Of a stretch of 62,714 bases of DNA, positions 17,760-25,060 are shown piece after piece. The stretch is from Ardenticatenaceae bacterium (lineage in GTDB: Bacteria > Chloroflexota > Anaerolineae > Promineifilales > Promineifilaceae), in the NCBI GenBank assembly GCA_011525915.1, contig WYBM01000029.1, forward strand, positions 1-62,714, written 5' to 3'. The position numbers and the translations under genes are program-made. Positions within the stretch are counted from its first letter, which is position 1, and each line of letters begins with the position of its first letter. Below the pieces are notes generated by a model. That model saw nothing but the letters and a program-made list of their open reading frames with translations, was not told where the DNA came from and did not search any database.

Positions 17760-18005
17760 ATGAGCGATCAATGGATTCGCGCAAGCGAAATTTCTATGTA
17801 TGTCTATTGTCGGCGGGCCTGGTGGCTGAAGCGCAAACAAGGTGTGGCTTCACACAATGTGCGTGAACTGGCCTCCGGTACACAACACCACCGGCAGCAC
17901 GGCCGTGTGGTGTGGCAGTCGCTATGGGCGCGGCGGCTGGCCTTTGTGGTTTTATTCATCGTCATTGCTTTCTTCACTTACCAGTTTGTGATCAGTTATC
18001 CCTAG
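17760..18005 (+). CDS. Cas4-like nuclease, N-terminal half with membrane anchor
   Basis: 81 residues from ATG 17760. WIRASEISMYVYCRRAWWL is the classic N-terminus of the Cas4/DUF83 family, with the first iron-sulfur Cys (YCRR), followed by a GTQHHRQHG region carrying the conserved His of the PD-(D/E)XK fold. In a normal Cas4 the Asp, ExK and further Cys motifs follow; here the protein ends in one membrane segment (~55-76). The missing motifs are in the next gene. The two proteins together would rebuild one nuclease at the membrane. There is no CRISPR array or other cas gene nearby, so a housekeeping DNA-processing role is as likely. Upstream in-frame codons are excluded by the promoter position. 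Confidence 0.7.
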   Translation: MSDQWIRASEISMYVYCRRAWWLKRKQGVASHNVRELASGTQHHRQHGRVVWQSLWARRLAFVVLFIVIAFFTYQFVISYP

Positions 18006-18160
18006 CATCAGTTTTCAGTCATCAGTGGACAGTGTTCAGTAGGGGCTAACGCCTGTAAACGTCCACTGAACACTGATGACTGACTTCTGATGACTAAACG
18101 CCCACTGAACACTGATGACTGACTTCTGGTGACTGACTTCTGATAACTGATACAAGGCCA
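18006..18160 (+). repeat. Large foldback array of ACTGANN heptads
   Basis: Left arm (18008-18045) reads as ACTGANN units on the minus strand. Right arm (18060-18155) has about a dozen units on the plus strand, including a ~28-base direct repeat (18064-18092 region and 18106-18134 region). Together they can fold into a long imperfect hairpin between the two halves of the Cas4-like gene pair. There are no spacers, so it is not a CRISPR array. Confidence 0.8.
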
Positions 18161-18166
18161 TTAGCT

Positions 18167-18700
18167 ATGGTTTTTGGCACACTTTCCCTCGGCATTGGTT
18201 TACTTCTCCTGGCGCTGGCTTTAGGGCTGTGGCTCTGGTCACGCAGCCTGGAAGCCGAAGCGGGGCTGCCAGAGGGGGAGGTCATTTATACAGATACGGC
18301 TACCTGGTTCGGTAATCACGAGGTGCTGGTAGCCCATGATTTGCGGCTGGCTGGTAAACCGGATTACCTGGTACAGGAGCCAGATGGCATGATCGTGCCG
18401 GTGGAGTTAAAGTCAGGCAAAGCGCCGCCGGAACCCCATGAGGGGCACATCTTGCAGCTGGCCGCATACTGTTTGTTGGTGGCCGCAAATTACAATGTAC
18501 GTCCCGATTATGGCATTATCCAATACAAAGACCACGCGTTTGCCGTCGATTTTACCCCAGAGTTGGAAGAAGATATGCTTGACTTGCTGGCTGAGATGCG
18601 CGCTGACCTGTTTGCCTCAAACGTAGACCGGGACCATAATGACTGGGTGCGCTGCACCCGCTGTGGTGTGCGTGGTCAGTGTGACCAAAGACTCGGTTGA
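18167..18700 (+). CDS. Cas4-like nuclease, catalytic half with N-terminal membrane anchor
   Basis: 177 residues. A membrane segment (~5-23) precedes the PD-(D/E)XK core: GKPDYL with the catalytic Asp (~64), VPVELKSGK with the E-x-K pair (~75-80), and HILQLAAYCLL, the Gln-Tyr motif of the Cas4/AddB group. The C-terminus has CTRCGVRGQC (~165-174), three Cys that would join the single Cys of the upstream protein to hold a 4Fe-4S cluster. The protein lacks the family N-terminus. Length and motifs show a true split rather than a frameshift: both halves have their own start, and each has a membrane segment at the break. Confidence 0.75.
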   Translation: MVFGTLSLGIGLLLLALALGLWLWSRSLEAEAGLPEGEVIYTDTATWFGNHEVLVAHDLRLAGKPDYLVQEPDGMIVPVELKSGKAPPEPHEGHILQLAAYCLLVAANYNVRPDYGIIQYKDHAFAVDFTPELEEDMLDLLAEMRADLFASNVDRDHNDWVRCTRCGVRGQCDQRLG

Positions 18701-18769
18701 ACGGTGATTGGGCATGGCGTTTTGACCTGCTTTCAGCAGCGGAGGGCCACCTACCTATTATAAATAACG

Positions 18770-18799
18770 GATTACCGATTACCGATTACCGGGTATAAT
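18770..18799 (+). promoter_or_regulatory. hisS promoter region with GATTACC triple heptad
   Basis: GATTACC is repeated exactly three times at 18770-18790 and is followed by GGG and TATAAT (18794-18799). The heptads occupy the -35 position; no good TTGACA is visible. The GTG of hisS is 30 bases downstream. It could be a promoter with an unusual -35 or an activator site. Confidence 0.5.
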
Positions 18800-18828
18800 T
18801 GGGCGCAAACAAACCTTTGGAGGGTAGT

Positions 18829-20109
18829 GTGACCATCATTCAACGGGCGAAGGGGATGCAAGACGTGCTCCCTGAAGATCGCCGCTATTGGGATTTAGTA
18901 ATAGACACGGCCGTAACTCTGGCCCAACGTTATGGCTTTCAACGGGCAGATTTGCCCATCCTTGAATACAGTGAACTGTACCATCGTGGCGTGGGGGATG
19001 CCTCAGACTTCTTTGTTAAAAAAGAAACATATGACGTCGAAGAATCTGAAGGTGTCAGCCTGACATTGCGGCCGGAATTTACAGCCGGATTTATGCGCGC
19101 TTACATTCAAAATGGCATGGCCAGTTGGCCGCAGCCAGTAAAGCTGTACACCATTGGCCCCGCGTTTCGTCGTGAGCGGCAGCAAGCCGGCCGTTACCGC
19201 CAGCACAGCCAGTTTAACTGTGAGATTATGGGTGAAATAGACCCCGCCGCTGATCTGGAAGTGATGCTGTTGGCGATGAATCTTTACCGGGAATTGGGGT
19301 ACAAGGGGCTGACCTTTCAACTCAACAGCACCGGCTGTCCGGCCTGTAAGCCGATCTACGTCGAAGCGCTTACATCGTACCTGGCTCGTGATATGGATAA
19401 GCTAACGGTCATCGACCAGGAGCGGCTGCGTCGTAACCCGCTGCGCATTCTGGACAGCAAAGAGCCGGGCATGGATGACCTGCTGGCCAGCGCCCCACAC
19501 ATCATCGATTACCTATGTACGGATTGTGAAGACCACTTTACTGAGCTGCGCGGCCTGCTAGACGCGCTGGACCAGCGTTACACCATTAACTTCCGCCTGG
19601 TGCGGGGGATTGATTACTACACTAAAACGGTGTTTGAGGTGTGGGCCGAAGGCATTGGCGCCCAGGCGGCCCTTTGTGGCGGCGGCCGGTATGATGGCCT
19701 GGCTGAAAGCATTGGCGGTGTGTCTACGCCGGGTGTTGGGTTTGGTAGTGGTATCGAGCGTATCATTTTGGGCTTGGAAGAGGCCGGCATTCAACCGCCG
19801 GCGGTGCACCAACCGGCGGTGATGGTGGCCCACTTTGGTGGGGCCACCAAAACGGCGGCGGTGCAGTTGGCCTTTCGTTTGCGGGCGGCCGGCATAGGCA
19901 CACGGTTGGCGTTTGCTCGCGAGCGGCGCAGCCTGAAGAGCCAGATGCGCGAAGCCAATAAACAGGCGATCCAGATGGTCCTTATTTTGGGCGAAGAAGA
20001 GCTGGCTCAAAATGTAGTGGTAGCCCGGCCGTTGGATGGCGGCGACCAGCAGCAAATCCCTTTGGATGAGGTTGTTACCTGGGTGAAGAGAGCGGCGGCG
20101 GTACCCTGA
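18829..20109 (+). CDS. hisS: Histidyl-tRNA synthetase
   Basis: Class II aminoacyl-tRNA synthetase that charges tRNA-His. 426 residues from GTG 18829, preceded by GGAGGG at 18819-18824. Motif 1 lies around the N-terminal helix, motif 2 is FRRERQQAGRYRQHSQFN, the histidine A motif is LVRGIDYYTKTVFEV, and motif 3 is GVGFGSGIERI. The C-terminal anticodon-binding domain (~325-420) is complete. First gene of an apparent four-gene housekeeping operon (hisS, nadK, TPR/B-box protein, recN). Confidence 0.96.
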   Translation: MTIIQRAKGMQDVLPEDRRYWDLVIDTAVTLAQRYGFQRADLPILEYSELYHRGVGDASDFFVKKETYDVEESEGVSLTLRPEFTAGFMRAYIQNGMASWPQPVKLYTIGPAFRRERQQAGRYRQHSQFNCEIMGEIDPAADLEVMLLAMNLYRELGYKGLTFQLNSTGCPACKPIYVEALTSYLARDMDKLTVIDQERLRRNPLRILDSKEPGMDDLLASAPHIIDYLCTDCEDHFTELRGLLDALDQRYTINFRLVRGIDYYTKTVFEVWAEGIGAQAALCGGGRYDGLAESIGGVSTPGVGFGSGIERIILGLEEAGIQPPAVHQPAVMVAHFGGATKTAAVQLAFRLRAAGIGTRLAFARERRSLKSQMREANKQAIQMVLILGEEELAQNVVVARPLDGGDQQQIPLDEVVTWVKRAAAVP

Positions 20110-20120
20110 TCTGGCATATT

Positions 20121-20957
20121 ATGCATGCAATTGGCATCCTTCATCATCCTCGTATTCCGGCGTCACGGCCGTTAGCCCAGCAGGTGTATGATTGGTTGGT
20201 GGCCAGAGATGTGGCCGCCTGGCTCTCCTCTACCTGGGATATGGCTGAGATGCAGCCAGCCATTGCGGAAAGCACACTGCTGGTTGTGTTGGGGGGAGAT
20301 GGCTCCCTGTTACAAGCCGCCCGTATTGCCACAGCCTGTAACGTGCCCCTTTTTGGCATTAATCTGGGTAAAGTAGGCTTTCTTAGCGAAGCCCAACCAG
20401 AGGAATGGCAGTCAAAGCTGACAAGGGTGCTGGCCGGAGAGTACTGGACGGAAAAGCGATTGATGTTGAATGCGGCTCTGGTGCGTGACGGCCGTGTTAT
20501 CAACACCTTTACGGCACTCAATGATCTGGTGGTAGGGCGGGGGGCGCAGGCACGTGTCGTCCGCTTTCAGCTTTCGGTGGATGATGACCTGGTGACAACC
20601 TATGCCGCTGACGCCCTGATCGTGGCTACCCCTACAGGGTCTACAGCTTATGCTATGGCCGCGGGCGGGCCGCTGCTGCCACCACAGTTACAGAACTTTG
20701 TCGTCTTGCCCGTGGCCGCTCATCTTAGTTTTGATCGCGCCCTGATCTTGCACGAGACGGCCGTTATCGCCATTAAGGTGAACATGGACCATGAAGCCTA
20801 TATCACCCCAGATGGCCAACACGGCATTGCCGTGGAAAATGACGACATTGTGGTGATCAAAAAAGATGCTAACTTTTGCGCTTTTGCCCGCGTAGAAAGC
20901 ACGGGCTATTTTTACCGCCGTCTGATGGCCCGTCTGGGCCACCTGCGGCAAGATTAA
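20121..20957 (+). CDS. nadK: NAD kinase
   Basis: Phosphorylates NAD to NADP with ATP. 278 residues, usual length. VVLGGDGSLLQAAR (~54-67) carries the GGDG phosphate-binding motif, FGINLGKVGFLSE follows, and the conserved TPTGSTAYAMAAGGP stretch (~170) is intact. The C-terminal beta domain is complete. Starts 11 bases after hisS and is probably cotranscribed. Confidence 0.95.
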   Translation: MHAIGILHHPRIPASRPLAQQVYDWLVARDVAAWLSSTWDMAEMQPAIAESTLLVVLGGDGSLLQAARIATACNVPLFGINLGKVGFLSEAQPEEWQSKLTRVLAGEYWTEKRLMLNAALVRDGRVINTFTALNDLVVGRGAQARVVRFQLSVDDDLVTTYAADALIVATPTGSTAYAMAAGGPLLPPQLQNFVVLPVAAHLSFDRALILHETAVIAIKVNMDHEAYITPDGQHGIAVENDDIVVIKKDANFCAFARVESTGYFYRRLMARLGHLRQD

Positions 20958-21051
20958 ACGGGAGAAAGTCAGAGATTTAGGCGACCTGGCCTCTAAGTCT
21001 CTACGCTCCCACCTTAATTGACCGCTTTATCAAACAAGGAACAATAGTGTC

Positions 21052-21936
21052 ATGGATATTAGCCAACCAAGAATTCGCTCGCTCGTACGTCAGGCGAATA
21101 AGGTGGAAGAGTCTGGGAAACGGGCAGCCGCGGAGCAGCTTTACCAGCAAATTTTGGCGGAAGCGCCAGAAACAGAAGCGGCCTGGTTGGGGCTGGCTCG
21201 GGTGGCCGCTGACCCCTCTGCGCAAGAGGCAGCGTACACGCGTGTCTTAGAACTTAACCCCGAAAACAAGGAGGCCACTATTGGCCTGGCAGAAATGCGC
21301 GGCGAGCCGGTACCGGCCGCCTGGCGTATGGAAGCGAAGCCGGAGTCAGAGCCAAAGCCGAAGGCAGAGAAAGCCAAAGCCACGGCCGTAGTCGCCCATG
21401 ATGACCATGTTGAAGCGTACGAATTTGCGTGCTACCGTCATGCTGATCGGGTCACGTCACTGCGCTGCTATACCTGTGGTAAACCCATTTGTGTGAGCTG
21501 TGCCAACAAGACGTCAGTTGGCTACTTGTGTCCGGATTGCAAACGGGAGATGGAAGATAAGTTCTTCAACGCCAAAGCTGCCGACTATGTGATCGCTGCC
21601 CTGGTTTCTTTTCCATTGAGCCTGGTGGCCGGGTACCTTATCTGGCGGTTGGGGGGGGGCATCTTTTTCATTTTTATTATGATGTTTGTTGGCGGTGCAG
21701 TGGGCGGTGTTATTGGTCGGCTGACAAAAAAAGCTATTGGGGGGCGGCGCGGCCGTTACCTGCCTTATCTGGTGGTGACGATGATGACTCTGGGGGTGAT
21801 TATCCCTGGTTTGCCCCTGCTTGTTTTGCTGTTGGTAGGAGGGCCGGCGGCTATTGCCGGCAGCATTTTTACGCTCATTATCGTTGGTGTTTACCTGTTT
21901 GTGGCCGGTGGTTCGGCTTTTTATTGGATGAAATAG
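21052..21936 (+). CDS. TPR and B-box zinc-finger membrane protein
   Basis: 294 residues. An N-terminal TPR-like repeat region (~1-80) is followed by a charged Pro/Lys linker and a B-box-type zinc finger at ~125-165 (C-x2-H, CYTCGKPICVSC, CPDC). About four membrane segments end the protein (~180-290). Such B-box/membrane proteins are common in Chloroflexota and Actinobacteria next to housekeeping genes but have no established function. The zinc finger should face the cytoplasm and bind protein rather than DNA (inference). AAGGAAC precedes the ATG. It ends six bases before recN. Confidence 0.75.
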   Translation: MDISQPRIRSLVRQANKVEESGKRAAAEQLYQQILAEAPETEAAWLGLARVAADPSAQEAAYTRVLELNPENKEATIGLAEMRGEPVPAAWRMEAKPESEPKPKAEKAKATAVVAHDDHVEAYEFACYRHADRVTSLRCYTCGKPICVSCANKTSVGYLCPDCKREMEDKFFNAKAADYVIAALVSFPLSLVAGYLIWRLGGGIFFIFIMMFVGGAVGGVIGRLTKKAIGGRRGRYLPYLVVTMMTLGVIIPGLPLLVLLLVGGPAAIAGSIFTLIIVGVYLFVAGGSAFYWMK

Positions 21937-21942
21937 GGTGAT

Positions 21943-23724
21943 ATGCTTACCGAATTGACCATTCGTAATTTTGCCATTATTGATGACCTGACCATCACGT
22001 TTAAAGATGGGTTTCACGTACTGACCGGGGAGACGGGCGCTGGTAAATCCATCATCCTGGATGCGGTAACGCTGGTGCTGGGTGGCCGTGCTGACGCTAC
22101 CATGATTCGGGCCGGAGCCCAGGAAGCGTACGTGGAGGCAGCGTTCACCCTTAACCCGTTGTTGCAAACGGCCGTAACCCCCATTCTGGAAAGTGAAGGT
22201 TTGGAGGAAGATGACCATGAATTGGTGTTGGCGCGGGAGGTTCGCACCAACGGCCGTAACATTTGCCGTGTTAACGGCCGTACCGTTAACCTGACCATTT
22301 TGCGTGACATTGCCGAACCGCTTATTGACATTCATGGCCAGGGTGAGCACCTCTCCTTGCTGCGGCCTAAATCACACCTGCCGCTGCTGGACAACTACGC
22401 CCGGCTGGAAGAGGAGCGCAAGGCGATCAGCCGCGAGGTAGCTGCCTTGCAAAAGATACGCACTGAATTGGACGATCTGCGCCAGAATGAAAAAGCCATG
22501 GCCCAGCGGGCTGATATGCTGCACTACCAGATCGAAGAGATCAGCGCCGCCAAGCTGGTACCCGGTGAGGAAGATGACCTACGCGCCGAGCGCACCCGCC
22601 TGGCCAACGCCGAACAACTGATGCGTTCGGCCACAGAAGCAATGGCCTTGCTCACAGGCATGGATGACGAAATGCGCTCTGTGGCTGACTTGCTGGGGCA
22701 GGCCGAACGCGCCCTGGTGCAGCTGACGCGTTATGATGATACCCAGGCGCCGCGCCTGGAAAATTTGCAGGGTCTCATTTACCAGTTAAGCGAATTATCT
22801 TCTGACCTGCAAAGCTACCTGGACGGGCTGGAGTTTAACGCCAGCCGGCTGGACTTTCTAGAAGAGCGCCTGGAATTGATCCATATGCTTAAGCGCAAAT
22901 ATGGTGACAGCATCGAGGCCATCCTGGCTTTAGGGGAAAAAGCAGCGGTGGAGTTGGAGCGCATCGACAACAGCGAAACACGCATCGCCGACCTGGAAAC
23001 AGAACAGGAGAAGTATCTGCGCCGGGTGGGGGAGATGGCGGCGAAGTTGTCACAAAAGCGGCAGGCGGCGGCCGGCAAGCTGGCCACGGCCGTTATCAGT
23101 CAACTGGCTGACCTGAACATGGAAGGGGCCCAGTTTACTGTTGACTTTGAAACCGAACCACGCGCCGATGGTGTTTATGTGGGTGAGCAGCGGCTGGCCT
23201 TTGACCAGACAGGCATTGACCGGGTAGAGTTCCTCATTTCCACCAACCCCGGCGAACCGCTAAAACCGATGGTCAAGGTGGCCTCTGGTGGTGAGACAGC
23301 GCGGCTGATGCTGGCGTTAAAGACGGCGTTAGCCCAGGTAGATGCTACACCAACGCTTATCTTTGACGAAATTGACCAGGGCATTGGCGGCCGCATTGGT
23401 GATGTCGTGGGGCGCAAGTTATGGGGATTGACGACCGTGGCCAACCATCAGGTGATTGTTGTTACCCATTTGCCGCAGTTAGCCGGGTATGGCGATGTGC
23501 ACTTTCACGTGAGCAAGCAGTTGCAAGACGGCCGTACCATCACCAACGTAGAGAGCCTGGCCCATGACGGCCGTGTGCGTGAACTGGCGGCCATGCTGGG
23601 CACACGTGGGGAACACGCCACCGGCGGCGCCGAGTCCATCTTGCAGCAGGCCACATGGGTAAAATCGAAGGATAAACGCGGTACGGGTGAGGGGGCCCAA
23701 CGGCCGGCCCAACGGCCGGCCTGA
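21943..23724 (+). CDS. recN: DNA repair protein RecN
   Basis: SMC-like ATPase acting in double-strand break repair. 593 residues. Walker A GETGAGKSI at ~29-37, paired coiled coils around ~150-370, ABC-type signature VASGGETARLMLAL, and Walker B TLIFDEIDQGIGGRIG. The last ~20 residues, beyond the usual end, are a basic, low-complexity tail (AQRPAQRPA) encoded by CGGCCGGCC tandem units related to the local octamer repeat, which seems to have extended the reading frame. Confidence 0.95.
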   Translation: MLTELTIRNFAIIDDLTITFKDGFHVLTGETGAGKSIILDAVTLVLGGRADATMIRAGAQEAYVEAAFTLNPLLQTAVTPILESEGLEEDDHELVLAREVRTNGRNICRVNGRTVNLTILRDIAEPLIDIHGQGEHLSLLRPKSHLPLLDNYARLEEERKAISREVAALQKIRTELDDLRQNEKAMAQRADMLHYQIEEISAAKLVPGEEDDLRAERTRLANAEQLMRSATEAMALLTGMDDEMRSVADLLGQAERALVQLTRYDDTQAPRLENLQGLIYQLSELSSDLQSYLDGLEFNASRLDFLEERLELIHMLKRKYGDSIEAILALGEKAAVELERIDNSETRIADLETEQEKYLRRVGEMAAKLSQKRQAAAGKLATAVISQLADLNMEGAQFTVDFETEPRADGVYVGEQRLAFDQTGIDRVEFLISTNPGEPLKPMVKVASGGETARLMLALKTALAQVDATPTLIFDEIDQGIGGRIGDVVGRKLWGLTTVANHQVIVVTHLPQLAGYGDVHFHVSKQLQDGRTITNVESLAHDGRVRELAAMLGTRGEHATGGAESILQQATWVKSKDKRGTGEGAQRPAQRPA

Positions 23725-23923
23725 CGGCCGCTTTTGCCAGCCGCTCCTGATCCTGGTCAGAGGACGCTACATCACGGCCGTGAATGTTTCATCTGCATCA
23801 TCCGCTTTTAGCGCCACACACTGATTTGCAAGGTTTGTGCCAAAATCGCTTTACAGCCTACATAACAACCTGACCATACCTTTGAACCTGAAAATGGGCC
23901 GGCCCTAATGCCTTGCCCTTTGC

Positions 23924-23952
23924 TTGACAACGGCCGTCTTCTGTAGTAATAT
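23924..23952 (+). promoter_or_regulatory. Sigma-70-type promoter of padR gene
   Basis: TTGACA (23924-23929), a 17-base spacer holding an ACGGCCGT octamer, and TAATAT (23947-23952). This is a near-consensus arrangement, 38 bases before the ATG. Confidence 0.75.
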
Positions 23953-23981
23953 CTAAAATATATATATCTAAAAGATATACA
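23949..23981 (+). promoter_or_regulatory. AT-rich repeat operator for PadR-type regulator
   Basis: ATATCTAAAA occurs twice (from 23949 and 23965), separated by an ATAT tract and followed by GATATAC, so the region has both direct-repeat and partial dyad symmetry. It overlaps the -10 and the transcription start, as autorepressor sites of PadR proteins often do. Binding by the adjacent gene product is inferred. Confidence 0.5.
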
Positions 23982-23990
23982 GGAGGTGGT

Positions 23991-24536
23991 ATGGCTCAAA
24001 AACAGAACCGAAGCCGCTACGCCATTTTAGGCATGCTTACGTATCAGCCAATGTCTGGCTATGATATTCAGAAATTTTTTGCAGACATTGCTGGTTTTTG
24101 GCAGGAGAGTTATGGCCAGATCTACCCCAATCTACGCCAGTTATGGCAAGAAGGGTTGGTAAGTAAGCAGGTAGAAGAACGAGAGAAGGGGCCAAACCGC
24201 CATGTGTATGCTTTAACTGAAGCCGGGCAGCAGGTATTGCAAACCTGGTTACAGGAAACGGCCGAACCGCTGCCCATCCGCAATGAACTGCTCTTAAAGC
24301 TTATCTTTGGCCATCAGGCAGGGCATGCGGCCAACAGGCGCCAGTTAGAAGCATTCAAAGAGCAGTTAACCGCCGATATAGGTAATTTAAACATTGTAGA
24401 GGCGTGGCAGGAAGCACAAATGGATGAGGGCGATCCCCATGCACAGTACCGGCGAATGGCTGTGCGTTATAACCTGCATGCTAACCAGGCGTTATTAACG
24501 TGGTGTGATGAGTGTTTGGCGGAATTGGCGCCATGA
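23991..24536 (+). CDS. PadR-family transcriptional regulator
   Basis: 181 residues. N-terminal winged helix (SRYAILGMLTYQPMSGYDIQKFF, then GQIYPNLRQLWQEGLV and the wing RHVYALTEAGQ), followed by a helical dimerisation domain of the Vir_act_alpha_C type (~95-175), as in AphA-like PadR proteins. A perfect AGGAGG ends just before the ATG at 23991. It probably represses its own promoter; other targets cannot be read from the sequence. Confidence 0.9.
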   Translation: MAQKQNRSRYAILGMLTYQPMSGYDIQKFFADIAGFWQESYGQIYPNLRQLWQEGLVSKQVEEREKGPNRHVYALTEAGQQVLQTWLQETAEPLPIRNELLLKLIFGHQAGHAANRRQLEAFKEQLTADIGNLNIVEAWQEAQMDEGDPHAQYRRMAVRYNLHANQALLTWCDECLAELAP

Positions 24537-24610
24537 GCAAAGGAGTCGTTTGCTGATTGTGGCCGATTACTGCCGATTACCTAAATGTTTCACAAGGAGA
24601 GTGATAAACC

Positions 24611-24889
24611 ATGAGCGAACGAATAATGACGCTTCACCCTGAAGGCAAGCAGGGGGTAAACATCGAAAAAGAAAAGTATGATGTTGTGCGCCAGGCAATC
24701 ATCACGGCCTTGCAGGCAAACCAACCCCAGACGTTTTCCGGCCTGGAGCAGGCGGTTAGCGCCCAATTGGTCGGGAACTTTGAAGGCTCGGTATCCTGGT
24801 ACTTTACGACGGTAAAGCTAGACCTGGAGGCGAGGCAGGTCGTGATGCGGGTGCCCGGTACCCGGCCGCAGCAAATACGCCTCACCTGA
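24611..24889 (+). CDS. Small DUF6958-like protein
   Basis: 92 residues. The N-terminal TLHPEGKQGVNIEKEKYD and central GSVSWYFTTVKLDLEARQV segments match the small, widespread family annotated as DUF6958. The fold is probably a winged-helix-like alpha/beta domain; no function is known. AAGGAGAG at 24594-24601 supports the ATG. Gap 24537-24610 holds two GATTACY units. Confidence 0.65.
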   Translation: MSERIMTLHPEGKQGVNIEKEKYDVVRQAIITALQANQPQTFSGLEQAVSAQLVGNFEGSVSWYFTTVKLDLEARQVVMRVPGTRPQQIRLT

Positions 24890-24987
24890 TGCCTTTTCTT
24901 TCTGCCAGCAATTGGCAGTATCTTTAGCCATCAATGATAGTTTCTGGCGGAAAAACGGAGCCATACTTCATTCATCTGTTGAGCAGT

Positions 24988-25045
24988 GCCTGGCATGATG
25001 GGGTAAATGGTACTGTCTATGTGTCACCGAAGCCCCATGCCAGGC
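24988..25045 (+). promoter_or_regulatory. Stem-loop upstream of the thiolase gene
   Basis: GCCTGGCATGATGGGG (24988-25003) pairs with CCCCATGCCAGGC (25033-25045), 13 base pairs with a three-base bulge and a 29-base loop. It ends just before the AGGAGA ribosome binding site (25051-25056). It may be an attenuator, a leader structure or an operator. The rest of the 24890-25060 gap shows nothing else. Confidence 0.45.
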
Positions 25046-25060
25046 GCTATAGGAGATGAT

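Noticed and set aside
18006..18160. Possible CRISPR array beside a Cas4-like gene
   Set aside because: The units are 7 bp, degenerate and contiguous, with inverted halves and no spacers. No other cas gene is visible.
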